Shown piece by piece: positions 1 through 10,000 of a stretch of 64,000 nucleotides of DNA. This DNA is from Verrucomicrobiaceae bacterium UBA2429 (lineage in GTDB: Bacteria; Verrucomicrobiota; Verrucomicrobiia; Verrucomicrobiales; Verrucomicrobiaceae). Both the position numbers and the translations under genes were made by a program. The notes under the pieces were generated by a model, which saw only the letters and a program-made list of their open reading frames with translations, ran no database searches and was not told the origin of the DNA. The stretch covers positions 38,350 to 102,349 of the forward strand of contig DDQZ01000110.1 of the NCBI GenBank assembly GCA_002343505.1, written 5' to 3'. Each line of letters starts with the position of its first letter. Within the stretch, counting starts at the first letter, position 1.

Positions 1-62
1 CCCCGCGCGGCGCCCGCCCCCCCGCCCCGCCGGGGGCGCGGGGGGGGCGGGGCGGGCGGGCG
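1..62. other. Low-complexity G/C-only window edge, probable artefact
   Basis: The first 62 bases contain only G and C, in homopolymer runs, with no A or T. From base 63 the sequence abruptly becomes ordinary coding DNA in the frame of the flavoprotein gene. The region should encode the start of the flavodoxin domain but translates only to Gly/Pro/Arg/Ala-rich nonsense. The simplest reading is a contig-end or sequencing artefact, not biological sequence. Confidence 0.7.
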
Positions 63-1436
63 CCGGATCTCGTTTCTTCCCACCCCGCCGATCTCGTCAA
101 AGACAAGAACGTCCTCCTCATCACCTCCACCTGGGGTGAGGGCGACATGCCTGACAACGCGGTGTCCTTTTGGGACGCCATCAATCAAAACGGCAGCAGC
201 CCCAAGCTCGACGGCGTCAAATACAGCGTCCTTGCTCTCGGCGACAAAAACTACGGCGACACCTTCTGCCTCGCCGGCAAGAAACTCGATCAACGCCTCG
301 CCGAACTCGGCGCCACTCGCGTCGTCGATCGCGTGGACTGCGATGTGGAGTTCGACGACCTCGCCAAAGAGTGGTCGAAAAATGCCTTCACCATCTTCGG
401 AGCCTCCAAACCGTCCGACGTGTCCGACACGTCAGACCCGTCCGACGAAGCGTGGTCCAAAAAGAATCCCTTCCCCGCCAAACTCATCGCCAACGACACA
501 CTAAACGCACCCGGCAGCGCCAAAGATACGCATCACATCGCGTTCTCGCTCACCGGCAGCGGCCTCACCTACGAGGTCGGAGACGCTCTCGGCGTGTTCG
601 TCCAAAACTGCCCCGAAGTCGTGGATGCCGTCATCGCCGCCCACGGCTTCGACCCAAGCGCCAAAGCCGGCACCAAAACGCTGAGTGAGGCGCTCCTCAC
701 CGATTACGAAATCCGCAGCCTTCTCGGCAAAACACCTGAATCCGGTCTCACCCTCGATTCTTTTCTCGAAAATCTCCGCAAACTCCAGCCGCGCCTCTAT
801 TCCATCGCCAGCAGCATCAAGGCTCATCCCGATGAAGTGCATCTCTGCGTCGGCGCGGTGCGCTACACCGCCGATGGCATCGCGCACAAAGGCGTCGCCA
901 GCACCTTCCTCTCGGATCGCCTCCCACTCGGCGACACCACCGGCATCTACTTCCACGCCGCGAATCATTTCCGCCTCCCCACCGACCTCACCAAGCCCGT
1001 CATCATGGTCGGCCCCGGCACCGGCATCGCGCCGTTCCGCGCCTTTCTCGAAGAACGAGAGGCCACCAAGGCTCCCGGCAAAAACTGGCTCTTCTTCGGC
1101 GATCAAAAACGCGCCACCGACTTCCTTTACCACGACCAAATCATCGCCTGGGTGCAAAGCGGCCATCTCACCCGACTCGACACCGCATTCAGTCGCGATC
1201 AGGAGGAAAAAATCTACGTCCAGACCCGCATGCTCCAGGCCGCCAGCGAACTCTGGCAATGGCTCGAAGAGGGCGCCCACTTCTACGTCTGCGGTGACGC
1301 CAAGCGCATGGCCAAAGACGTTGATGAAGCCCTCCACAAGATCATCGAGACCCAAGGCAACAAAACCGCCGACGAGGCCGCCGCCTACGTCGCCCACATG
1401 AAGAAAACCAAACGCTATGCCCGCGATGTCTATTGA
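63..1436 (+). CDS. CysJ-like diflavin NADPH reductase (sulfite reductase alpha-type), 5' partial
   Basis: This flavoprotein would move electrons from NADPH through FAD and FMN to a siroheme reductase. The visible 457 residues start inside the flavodoxin (FMN) domain: STWGEGDMPDNA is the FMN phosphate-loop region and ALGDKNYGDTFC follows it. After a linker come the FAD motif RLYSIASS, GVASTFL, the NADPH loop GPGTGIAPFRAF, CGDAKRMAKDV and the CysJ-type terminus YARDVY. The reading frame is open through the first ATG at 147 back to base 63, and the flavodoxin motif spans that ATG, so the true start lies upstream of the window. The stop overlaps the next gene by 20 bp, so translation is probably coupled. 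Because the next gene is a nitrite/sulfite reductase and a nitrate reductase follows, the likely role is nitrite reduction; a CysJ role in sulfite reduction is the alternative. The linker between the FMN and FAD domains carries a 9-bp tandem repeat. Confidence 0.88.
   Translation, partial: PDLVSSHPADLVKDKNVLLITSTWGEGDMPDNAVSFWDAINQNGSSPKLDGVKYSVLALGDKNYGDTFCLAGKKLDQRLAELGATRVVDRVDCDVEFDDLAKEWSKNAFTIFGASKPSDVSDTSDPSDEAWSKKNPFPAKLIANDTLNAPGSAKDTHHIAFSLTGSGLTYEVGDALGVFVQNCPEVVDAVIAAHGFDPSAKAGTKTLSEALLTDYEIRSLLGKTPESGLTLDSFLENLRKLQPRLYSIASSIKAHPDEVHLCVGAVRYTADGIAHKGVASTFLSDRLPLGDTTGIYFHAANHFRLPTDLTKPVIMVGPGTGIAPFRAFLEEREATKAPGKNWLFFGDQKRATDFLYHDQIIAWVQSGHLTRLDTAFSRDQEEKIYVQTRMLQAASELWQWLEEGAHFYVCGDAKRMAKDVDEALHKIIETQGNKTADEAAAYVAHMKKTKRYARDVY
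413..448 (+). repeat. 9-bp tandem repeat, 4 units, in-frame (Ser-Asp-x)
   Basis: Four consecutive 9-bp units read GTCCGACGT, GTCCGACAC, GTCAGACCC and GTCCGACGA. In frame they encode repeated Ser-Asp-x in the linker between the FMN and FAD domains of the flavoprotein. The same unit recurs at 3182-3217 in the FeS gene two genes downstream. Confidence 0.8.
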
Positions 1437-3171
1437 TGCACCACGCGTTGCCAGCGCTCGAGTTGGAGAGGATTTCTCCAATGAGCAGAAGCGCTACCTC
1501 GAAGGCTTCTTCGCCGGCATCGCAGCGGGTGGAGTCAGTTTTGGCGATCTCGCGCCGGCTCCCGCCGCGCCCGCAGGCCCCTCACTCGACGATTTGACCA
1601 AGGAGGAGCGCATCAAGCGCGAACTCCATCCCTTCGATGCCATCGAGCAGCTTGTGCTCGATGCGCGCTGGAACGCGAAGCCAGAACCTGAATCCGTCTT
1701 CCGCTACAAGTGGAACGGCCTGTTCTGGCTCAATCCCGTCAAAGACGGCTACATGTGCAGACTGCGCATTCCTGGCGGCGTGGTGAAAAGCTACCAGCTT
1801 CGTGAACTGGCCGCCATTTCACGCGAGCTGACCTCGGGTTACATCCAGATCACCACACGGAACAACTTTCAAATCCGTCTCATTGAGCCCAAGAGCTGCC
1901 CTGAAGTGCTCCGCCGCATCCAGGGCTGCGGCTTGCACTCGAAGGGCGCTGGCGCGGACAACATCCGCAACATCACGATGAACCCCTGTGCGGGTTACGA
2001 TCCGCATGAGCTCATTGACGTGCGACCGCTGGTGAACGAGCTCGCCACGCTCATCATCGGCTCGAAGGAGTTCTACGACCTGCCTCGCAAGTTCAACATC
2101 GCCTACGACGGCGGCGGGCTCATCTCATCGGTCGAGGACACGAACGACATCGGTGCCAGCGCCGTGAAGATCATTGAAAACAGTGAAAGCATCGAGCCCG
2201 GCGTCTATTTCCGCATCGCGCTCGGCGGCGTCACCGGTCACCAGACCTTCGCCAGCGATTGGGGCGTCATCGTGAAACCCGAACAGCTCAACGATGTCAT
2301 GGTGGCCCTGCTGCGCGTGTTCATCGAGTTCGGCGACCGCACGAACCGCAAGAAGGCCCGCTTCAAATATGTCGTGGAGGACAAAGGTCTCGATGGCGTG
2401 CTTGTGGAGGCCGAGAAGCATCTCAAATTCAAACTCACCCGCCTCGCGCCCGATTCACCGATCCAGGCGAAGCGCGAGTTCTCGCAGCAAGGCCACTCGC
2501 ACGTCGGCATCCATCCGCAGAAGCAGGAAGGACTCGTTTACGTCGGCGCCAGCGTGCCTGTCGGCCAGCTCACGGCAAAGCAGATGGAGCGCATCGCCGA
2601 TCTCGCCGACAGCTACGGCAGCGGCGAAGTGCGCTTGACCGTGTGGCAGAATTTCATCATCCCGAATGTGAAGACGGCCTATGCTGCCACACTCGCGAAA
2701 TCGCTCAAAAAGCTCGGCTTTCCCTGCGAGCAGTCGAATCTGAAAAGCGGCTTCGTCGCCTGCACCGGCAACAGATACTGCAAATACGCCGCCAGCGACA
2801 CAAAGGGCCACGCCATCGCCATGATGGACTACCTCGACAAGCGCGTGAAGCTCGACAAGCCCGTGAACATCCACTTCACCGGCTGCGCGCACTCCTGCGC
2901 CCAGCACTTCATGGGCGACATCGGCCTGCTCGGCACCAAGGTGAAATCTGAAAGCGGCGAAGGCTATCACATCACCGTCGGCGGCGGTTTCGGCGAGAAC
3001 CGCAAAATCGGGCGCCAGATTTTCGGCGGCGTTCCCTTTGAAAGCCTCGGCGCCACTTTGGAAGCCATGCTGAAAGGCTATCTCAAAGGCCGGCAGGGCG
3101 AGGAGAGCTTCCACAGCTTCTGCAACCAAAGAACCATCGGCCAGCTTCAGGAGGCATTCTCGGTTGCATGA
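1417..3171 (+). CDS. nirA: NirA-like siroheme nitrite (or sulfite) reductase
   Basis: A 584-residue siroheme/[4Fe-4S] hemoprotein that would reduce nitrite to ammonia in the cytoplasm with six electrons. The cluster and siroheme ligands are visible as Cys449, Cys455, Cys490 and Cys494 (CTGNRYC and GCAHSCAQ, spacing C-x5-C-x34-C-x3-C). The two pseudo-symmetric half-domains are present, with IQITTRNNFQIR and NIRNITMNPCAGYD in the first, typical of NirA-type nitrite reductases. About 60 N-terminal residues before the conserved part are Ala/Pro-rich. The ATG at 1417 overlaps the flavoprotein gene; a second ATG at 1426 is also possible. The stop overlaps the next start as ATGA. Operon context with a nitrate reductase favours nitrite over sulfite; the CysJ-type partner means NADPH rather than ferredoxin could be the donor (inference). 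Confidence 0.87.
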   Translation: MPAMSIDAPRVASARVGEDFSNEQKRYLEGFFAGIAAGGVSFGDLAPAPAAPAGPSLDDLTKEERIKRELHPFDAIEQLVLDARWNAKPEPESVFRYKWNGLFWLNPVKDGYMCRLRIPGGVVKSYQLRELAAISRELTSGYIQITTRNNFQIRLIEPKSCPEVLRRIQGCGLHSKGAGADNIRNITMNPCAGYDPHELIDVRPLVNELATLIIGSKEFYDLPRKFNIAYDGGGLISSVEDTNDIGASAVKIIENSESIEPGVYFRIALGGVTGHQTFASDWGVIVKPEQLNDVMVALLRVFIEFGDRTNRKKARFKYVVEDKGLDGVLVEAEKHLKFKLTRLAPDSPIQAKREFSQQGHSHVGIHPQKQEGLVYVGASVPVGQLTAKQMERIADLADSYGSGEVRLTVWQNFIIPNVKTAYAATLAKSLKKLGFPCEQSNLKSGFVACTGNRYCKYAASDTKGHAIAMMDYLDKRVKLDKPVNIHFTGCAHSCAQHFMGDIGLLGTKVKSESGEGYHITVGGGFGENRKIGRQIFGGVPFESLGATLEAMLKGYLKGRQGEESFHSFCNQRTIGQLQEAFSVA

Positions 3172-4742
3172 CCATGGCGTTGTCAGACTTGTCCGACCTG
3201 CCCGGCTCGTCAGACCTGCTGACCCGGGTGCTTCGAGAGCAACAAACCCTCCGCACCCCCGTCGCTCTCTTCTCGGATGAATTTGATTCCCAATCTGTCC
3301 GGGATCGCTTCACCCACCTGATCCCGCTCTCGAAGCCGAATCCTGGAGAACAGTATGCCTTCCAGGTAAATCTGGACGCCTGCACCGGCTGCAAAGCCTG
3401 CGTCGCGGCCTGCCATTCGCTCAATGGACTCGATGAGGATGAATCATGGCGCGATATCGGCCTGCTTGTTGGCACGCGGAAGCAGCCCTATCTGCAGACC
3501 GTCACGACGGCCTGTCATCATTGTGAGGATCCCGCCTGCTCGAATGGGTGCCCGGTGCTCGCCTATGACAAAGATCCCGTCACCGGCATCGTGCGGCATC
3601 TGGATGACCAGTGCATCGGCTGCTCCTACTGCATCCTGAAGTGCCCGTATGATGTGCCGAAGTTCAACCTGAAGCGCGGCATCGTGCGCAAGTGCGACAT
3701 GTGCCAGGGCCGTCTTGCCGAAGGCGAAGCGCCTGCTTGCGTGCAGGCCTGCCCGAATGAGGCGATCAAGATCCAGGTCGTGAAACGTAGCGAAGTTCCC
3801 GATCGCGGCCAGATCATCCCCGGGGCCCATGATTCGAGTTACACCCGGCCCACGACTGCTTATGTCTCGTCAAAGCCGGTTCCAGAGACCGCGAAACCGG
3901 CCGACTCAAGCCGTCTCGATCTTGATCACGGCCACCCACCGCTCGCCTGGATGCTCGTCCTGACGCAGATGAGCGCGGGTGGCTTTCTCGGTGCTGCGCT
4001 TGCTCCCCTGTCACTCAATGAGGCGGCTCTGACGAGTTCCGCCGCGCTGCTTTTCGGCCTCACTGGCATCGCGCTGAGTGTCTTTCACCTCGGACAGCCT
4101 TTGAAGGCCTGGCGGGCGTTTCTTGGCTGGAGAAAATCGTGGCTCTCGCGCGAGATCATCACCTTCGGTGCCTTGCCTGTCTGCGGCATCGTGATTGCCG
4201 TTGCATGGTGGCATGGAGACCTTTTAATGCTCAAGCTTGCCATCGGCGGGTCCGCTCTGGCCGCTCTGGGAGCCGTGGCGTGCTCGGTGATGGTCTATGC
4301 GGACACTCGCAGGCCGTTCTGGTCACCCGCCATGACCGGTGGCAAATTCTTCGGCACGACGTTCCTGCTTGGTGCGAGTTTGTGTGCCGTTGTTTGGAGC
4401 TGGGGCTCAGTCTACGTGCTCCCGTGGGCAATGACGCTCACGGTGGTGTTGCGCTGGATGGTGTCGATATGGGAGTTGTCACGCTACCGGCAGGCCTTGG
4501 CGGATGAAAGCTGCGCATGGCACAAGTCCGCGCGCATTCTCCAAAAACATCATGCACGGCACATTGAGTGGCGCGGCGTTCTCTTGATCATGACCGGCCT
4601 CGTGATCCCGGTGGTGATCGCCGCCGGCGCTCCCCCGCCCTGGATGCTCACCAGTTCGCTCCTCCTGACGTTCACAAGCCAGCTCATCGAGCGACACTAC
4701 TTCTTCACTGCCTGCCACGGGCCTAAAATGCCGGGGAACTAA
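3168..4742 (+). CDS. Fused DmsB-type ferredoxin and DmsC-type membrane anchor
   Basis: A 524-residue fusion of a four-cluster ferredoxin subunit and a multi-pass quinol-oxidising anchor of the DMSO-reductase family. The FeS half holds four Cys groups: C72/C75/C78/C82, C116/C119/C124/C128, C149/C152/C155/C159 and C176/C179/C191/C195. Residues from about 255 to the end are a series of hydrophobic helices of DmsC type. No Tat or Sec signal is present, so the FeS half should face the cytoplasm. It starts inside the nirA stop (ATGA) and its own stop overlaps the start of the molybdoenzyme gene, so all are co-translated. It would carry electrons from menaquinol to the nitrate reductase encoded next. 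The first 20 residues are a repetitive Leu-Ser-Asp stretch encoded by 9-bp repeats and are unlikely to be functionally conserved. Confidence 0.87.
   Translation: MTMALSDLSDLPGSSDLLTRVLREQQTLRTPVALFSDEFDSQSVRDRFTHLIPLSKPNPGEQYAFQVNLDACTGCKACVAACHSLNGLDEDESWRDIGLLVGTRKQPYLQTVTTACHHCEDPACSNGCPVLAYDKDPVTGIVRHLDDQCIGCSYCILKCPYDVPKFNLKRGIVRKCDMCQGRLAEGEAPACVQACPNEAIKIQVVKRSEVPDRGQIIPGAHDSSYTRPTTAYVSSKPVPETAKPADSSRLDLDHGHPPLAWMLVLTQMSAGGFLGAALAPLSLNEAALTSSAALLFGLTGIALSVFHLGQPLKAWRAFLGWRKSWLSREIITFGALPVCGIVIAVAWWHGDLLMLKLAIGGSALAALGAVACSVMVYADTRRPFWSPAMTGGKFFGTTFLLGASLCAVVWSWGSVYVLPWAMTLTVVLRWMVSIWELSRYRQALADESCAWHKSARILQKHHARHIEWRGVLLIMTGLVIPVVIAAGAPPPWMLTSSLLLTFTSQLIERHYFFTACHGPKMPGN
3182..3217 (+). 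repeat. 9-bp tandem repeat, 4 degenerate units, in-frame
   Basis: Units GTCAGACTT, GTCCGACCT, GCCCGGCTC and GTCAGACCT follow each other directly after the start codons of the DmsB-DmsC gene and encode [12 protein letters not shown]. This is the same unit type as at 413-448; the third copy is diverged. Confidence 0.7.
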
Positions 4743-7003
4743 TGCTCACATTTCCCGCCATAAATTTTCGCGAATGGAGCGGCCCTCTTACCGCTGACCT
4801 GGTCCGCAAGCCTGCGAAGTTTGGCCTTGGGCAGCTGCCCGCGCGGCGGATGCCGGATGCGACGACAAAGGCGGTGTGCGGTTTCTGCTCCACCGGCTGC
4901 GGATTGAACATCCACCTCAAAGACGGCGCGGCGATCAATCTCACTCCCGACCCTGACTATCCGGTGAACATCGGGACGGCTTGTCCGAAGGGCTGGGAAG
5001 CGCTGAGCGTGCTTGATGCGCCGGATCGGGCCAAAATGCCGCTGCTGCATGGCAAGGAGGTCGGCTGGGACACGGCACTGCGCTACTTCTGCGATCAGAT
5101 GAAGCGCATCCTCGACCAGCATGGCCCCGAGGCCGCCGCGTTTCTCAGCACGGGGCAGATCATGTTCGAGGAGATGGCCTTCCTCGGCGCTTTGGCAAAG
5201 TTTGGCATGGGCATGATCCACGGCGATGGCAACACGCGCCAGTGCATGGCCACCGCCGTGACCGCCTACAAAGAAAGCTTCGGCTTCGACGCGCCGCCCT
5301 TCACCTACGCCGACTTTGAGGAGAGCGATGTGCTCGTCTTCATCGGCGCGAATCCCTGCATCGCGCATCCGATCATGTGGCAGCGTGTTTTGCGCAACCC
5401 GCGCAGCCCGGAGATCATCGTTGTGGATCCGCGCACCACTGAAACCGCCATGGCGGCCACGCAGCATTATGCCATCAAGCCCAAGAGCGATCTGACGCTG
5501 CTCTATGGCCTTGCCCATCTCATCATCCAGGCAGGCGGCGTTGATCAAGCTTTCGTCAGAGCCAGCACGAACGGGTTTGACGAGTTTGCCGCCTTTGCCG
5601 CTGATTTCACGCCTGAACGCGTCGCCGCTGAAACGGGCATCGGCATCGAAGGGCTGCGCCACTTTGCGCAGACGATCATGAACGGCACACCGCGTGTGTC
5701 CTTCTGGTGGACGATGGGCGTCAACCAGGGCCACCAGGCCACGCGCACCGCGCAGGCGATCATCAATCTGGCGCTGATGACCGGGAACATCGGCAAACCG
5801 GGCACGGGCGCGAATTCCATCACCGGCCAGTGCAATGCGATGGGGTCGCGTCTGTTCTCCAACACGACGAATTTGCTCGGCGGGCATGATTTTCGAAATG
5901 CCGCGCATCGTGAGAAGGTCGCGAAGGCCACGGGCATCCCGGTGGAGCGCATCCCCGACCTTCCCAGCCTTGCGTACGATCAAATCATCCAGGCCGCCGA
6001 TGAAGGCACCGTGAAGGCGATCTGGTTTGTTGCGACGAACCCTAGCCATTCATGGATTGATCAAAACGAGATGAACCGCATCCTCGGCAAGCTCGATTTC
6101 CTCGTCGTGCAGGACATGTACTGCACCACCGAAACCGCAAAGCGAGCCCACCTCGTGCTGCCCGCAGCTGGCTGGGGTGAAAAGGAGGGCTGCTTCATCA
6201 ACAGCGAGCGCCGCATCGGCTGCAGCCCCAAGGTGCGGCGCGCGCCCGGACAGGCTCTCGCGGATTTTCACATCTTCCGCCTCATCGCCCATTACTGGGG
6301 CTGCGCGGAGGTGTTTCGTGAGTGGCAGACGCCGGAGGCGGTGTTTCGCGTGCTGCAACGCTGTTCCGAAGATCAGCCGTGCGAGATCACGGGCATCGAA
6401 GGCTATGACATGCTCCGGCGGAGCGGGGGCGTGCAGTGGCCTTTCCGGAAAAACCAACATCAAACATCCAAAATCCAAAATTCTGAGAGGCGCTTGTTTG
6501 AAGACGGGAGCTTCTTCACGCCGGACAGGCGGGCGGTGTTCTGTTTCGACAAGCCTGTGCCGGCGCCGGAACTTGCCAATGATCGGTTTCCTTTCGTCCT
6601 GATGACAGGCCGCGGCACCAGCGCGCAGTGGCACACGGAGACGCGGACGGCGAAGTCGGAAGTGCTCCGCAAGATGATTCCTCAGGACCTGATGCTGGAG
6701 CTGAACGATCAGGATGCCGCCGCTCTCGGCATCCGCGACGGCCAGGATGTCCGCGTGATTTCCAAACGTGCTGAACTCACCGCCAAAGCGCGACTGACCG
6801 CCTGCGTGAAGCCCGGCGAGGTCTATCTGCCCATGCACGACGCCCGCGTGAACCAGCTCACCCACGCCAGCTTCGACCCTCTCAGCCGCCAGCCGAGCTA
6901 CAAGCACTCGGCGGTGCGGGTGGAAGCCGATCTGACAAGCATCAGTTTGCAGAGACGCGCAGGCGCACGAACTTGCGTCCGCCCAAGCTCATCGCAGGCG
7001 TGA
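4742..7003 (+). CDS. nasA: Assimilatory-type nitrate reductase, molybdopterin catalytic subunit (NasA/NarB-like)
   Basis: A 753-residue bis-MGD molybdoenzyme of the DMSO-reductase superfamily. The N-terminal [4Fe-4S] motif is Cys46, Cys49, Cys53 and Cys81 (CGFCSTGC, then CPKG with the usual Lys). Cys168 in GNTRQCMAT is at the position of the Mo-ligating Cys of Nas/Nap enzymes, as in nitrate reductases (formate dehydrogenases of this fold may have SeCys/Cys). [19 protein letters not shown] and the C-terminal [17 protein letters not shown] dinucleotide-binding domain are typical of NasA. No Tat signal is seen, so the enzyme is cytoplasmic and assimilatory. It follows the FeS/membrane gene with a 1-bp stop/start overlap. 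A 35-bp A-rich repeat is inserted in frame near residue 575. The last 62 bp overlap the 3' end of the giant convergent gene. A formate dehydrogenase role is less likely given nirA. Confidence 0.85.
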   Translation: MLTFPAINFREWSGPLTADLVRKPAKFGLGQLPARRMPDATTKAVCGFCSTGCGLNIHLKDGAAINLTPDPDYPVNIGTACPKGWEALSVLDAPDRAKMPLLHGKEVGWDTALRYFCDQMKRILDQHGPEAAAFLSTGQIMFEEMAFLGALAKFGMGMIHGDGNTRQCMATAVTAYKESFGFDAPPFTYADFEESDVLVFIGANPCIAHPIMWQRVLRNPRSPEIIVVDPRTTETAMAATQHYAIKPKSDLTLLYGLAHLIIQAGGVDQAFVRASTNGFDEFAAFAADFTPERVAAETGIGIEGLRHFAQTIMNGTPRVSFWWTMGVNQGHQATRTAQAIINLALMTGNIGKPGTGANSITGQCNAMGSRLFSNTTNLLGGHDFRNAAHREKVAKATGIPVERIPDLPSLAYDQIIQAADEGTVKAIWFVATNPSHSWIDQNEMNRILGKLDFLVVQDMYCTTETAKRAHLVLPAAGWGEKEGCFINSERRIGCSPKVRRAPGQALADFHIFRLIAHYWGCAEVFREWQTPEAVFRVLQRCSEDQPCEITGIEGYDMLRRSGGVQWPFRKNQHQTSKIQNSERRLFEDGSFFTPDRRAVFCFDKPVPAPELANDRFPFVLMTGRGTSAQWHTETRTAKSEVLRKMIPQDLMLELNDQDAAALGIRDGQDVRVISKRAELTAKARLTACVKPGEVYLPMHDARVNQLTHASFDPLSRQPSYKHSAVRVEADLTSISLQRRAGARTCVRPSSSQA
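6452..6486 (+). repeat. A-rich AATCC-type micro-repeat inside the nitrate reductase gene
   Basis: An A+T-rich stretch in otherwise GC-rich coding DNA contains near-tandem units (ATCAAAC, ATCCAAA, ATCCAAA, ATTC). It encodes a polar [18 protein letters not shown] segment between conserved blocks of the nitrate reductase and keeps the reading frame. Confidence 0.6.
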
Positions 7004-10000
7004 TGCGGACGGTCACTTTTTCAGTGACCCCGTCTCCCGCAGGGACCACGGACTGCTCCACGACATCAGCCCCCATGTCATCCCATCCGGCCAAATTCCC
7101 GCTGGTCTCGACGACATAGGAAAGACCTCCGCGCTGGATTCGGCGGCGATATTCGAAGCAGAAAAACTTTTGGCCGGTCACACCGTCGGTTTCGACATGC
7201 GCCACAGGCAGCCTTGCGCGGGCGTCCGCGGAGCCGGCTGGAAGGCCAAGGGCGTGCTCCATCAAGGAATTCACTCCGTCGTTGTTCGAGTCGGCGGCTG
7301 GCGATGCGATGCGATAGACGACGGTCGTGACATTTGAAATATTGGGCGGCTGCGCATTGTCCGATGCGGTGACGGAAATGCTGTTGGCTCCATCCACCAA
7401 GCCGGCAAGAGCGCCGGTCCAATTGGCAAAAGCATCCAGGCTGGAAGCCGGGCCTCCATTGACCTGCACGGAAGCCACGCCGCTGACAGCATCCATGGCG
7501 GTGCCAGAAAGCGTGCCCCCCGCGCTGATGGTGGTCAACGAGGGCGCGCTGATGACGGGCGGAGACGCATCCTGAGTGGATGAGACAACCGGGGACCAGG
7601 CGCCCGTCCAAGCCAGCGGGGAGAGCCTGCGCATCCGCGCTCTGTAGTAATAGGTCTGGCCGTCCGCGAGGCCGGTGAAGACCGTTGAGGAAATTGCACC
7701 GAAGCCGCTGGAGACGGGAGCTTCGAAGCCCGGCGTGGTGGAGCGCTGAGCCTCGTATTCCAGGCCGGCGACAGGCAGGTTCCAGGAAATCATATTTGAT
7801 GTCCCCCCTGTGTGGGGAGGCTCAGGGATCAGGGCGAAGGAGACAGGATGAACCTCGAACATATTGGAGACGCCGGAGAGCGCGCCACTGGAGGCCATGA
7901 GCGTCAAAGACTGCCCTGCTTCATTGACGGTGACGTTGCCGGACCAGGTTCCGGCAACAAAGGCGGAGGTGACGGGAGGGGTGGGCGCCATGCCGTTCGA
8001 CATCGTGAATCGAACGTCCGTGGTCCTTGTGTCAGGAAACGCGCTTGGAGTGGTGCCTGACCAGGAAAGCGGCTCTCCAAACGAGGTGCTGGAGGTGTAG
8101 TAATTGATGCTGCTCGTCCCGCTGCGAGTCGTACCTCTGACGGTGGGCCGGTTGGACGTGTTGGAAACCGAGCTGTAACTGTAATCCACCATCAAATTGC
8201 TGGTCCCGTCATAATGGAAGGGGGTTGTGAAATTAAACGTCCTGTAGCCTGTGCCGGCGAGGGCAACCGAGCCTTGGAAAACGGTGGTGAAACCTGCGGC
8301 ATCCCAAATGTAATCCGCTGTGCCGGAGTAGCCGGTTCTTGAAGTGGTCTTGATGCGAATGGTGAAATTCGTGAATGTCTTCGAGGCAGGCAAAACAGTG
8401 ATATTGATGGCCAGGGCGGTGACATTGCCAGCCTGCAGATTCAGGTCCGCCGCGCGCAGCACCTGCTGCGTGCGGGTCATGTTGAAGTTGGAATTGAAGG
8501 GTACGAAGTAGTCGCTCATGCTGCTGCCAAAGTCATGATCGGTGGCACTGCCAGGAAAGAAGAGCTCGGCGGCTCCGCCGTAGGAGACGGCCGTGTTGCC
8601 AGCGGAGTCCAGCGCCCGAATCGTGACTGGAAATGGCGCACCGCTGACCGCTGGAGACGGAATGTGATCCCACTGAAACACGGACGCCGGACCAAAAGTG
8701 ACGGCAAACGGAGGGCTGGCCCCGCTGGCTCCCGCAGCGGCATCGGTCAGAGTCAGAACGGCGGCGGAGGCGAAGGATGACACCGTGACCGCCTGCGTCC
8801 TGACGCCGTTCACAAACCCGAAAATCTGGGCGGGCGACACGTTGAGAGGAGAGCCTGCTTCCGCGCAGGTCAAAGCGGGAGAACCGGCGTAGGTGGTGAT
8901 GACATCATGATTCACATCGCGCGCTGTGAAGGTGGCATCGAAAGGCGCGTTCCGGATTTTAGCCCCTGGCGGCACGGACACATCGAAGTGATGCACATCA
9001 TCGTCGGTGACAATGATGGAGGCTGTGGCGGTGCCCAATCCTGCGGCGGAGGCGGAAATGACCGCCGTTTGAGCGCCGTCATGGATGCTGTCATTCACGA
9101 TGTTCAGAGTGAATCCCGCGGAGATCGTGCCGGCTGGGATGATCACGGCGGGGGATGCCGGAGAGGCTTCCGAGAGATCGTCAGAGGACAGGCTGATGGT
9201 GATGTCTGCGGCCTGGGCCGACAATAAGGACACCGTGCCGGACACTGCGCCGGCCGATTCCGACGCCGTGGCGGGAAGGCTGACGAGCAACTGAGGCGGA
9301 ATGACCTCAAAGCTGTTTGAAGCCCCGCTGGTGGCGCCATTGACAGCGCGCAGGCGGACACCAGCGGCGGCGGACGCGGCGGAGACCGTGCCGTTCCAGA
9401 CGCCGCTGACAAAGGTGCCGGTGACCGTCGGAGTGACGGGCACGCTGACTCCCACAGTGCCAAAGCGGATGTTTGGAAGAACGAAGTTGGTGAAAGGCGT
9501 GGGATTCGCGGCGCCTGACCAGGTGAGAGGATTGCCAAAATCGGTGTCGGTTTGCAGCAACGTGGTGCGGCTGCTGCTTGAACTTGTGTAACGCATGTAG
9601 CCTTGGGAGACTCCGTTCGAGGCATTGTAGTAGCTGAAATCAATCATCAGCGAGCTTGTGCCGTTGTAGGCGAAGGGTGTGCTGAAATCGAACTGATGCC
9701 AGCCTGCGGCGGAGATGGTGGTGTTGGCCTGATACACGGTCGTCCAGCCCGTGCTTTCCCAGGAGGCGGTGGCTGTGGTGGCCGCAGTGTGCTTCATGCG
9801 GATCGTGTAGCCGGTGAATGAACTGCCCGGAACAGTGCCAACGTTCAGCGCCAGATTGTGCAGGGTGCGGGCCGCCCCTACCTCGGAGGGAAGGTAGATG
9901 ACCTGCATGCGCTGGGAGAGGCTTTGTGATCCCAGCGGGATGGACCAGGTGGAGGTGCCTGTGCCAACGGTCACCTGCGATGAGTCGCTGGAGATGGCAA

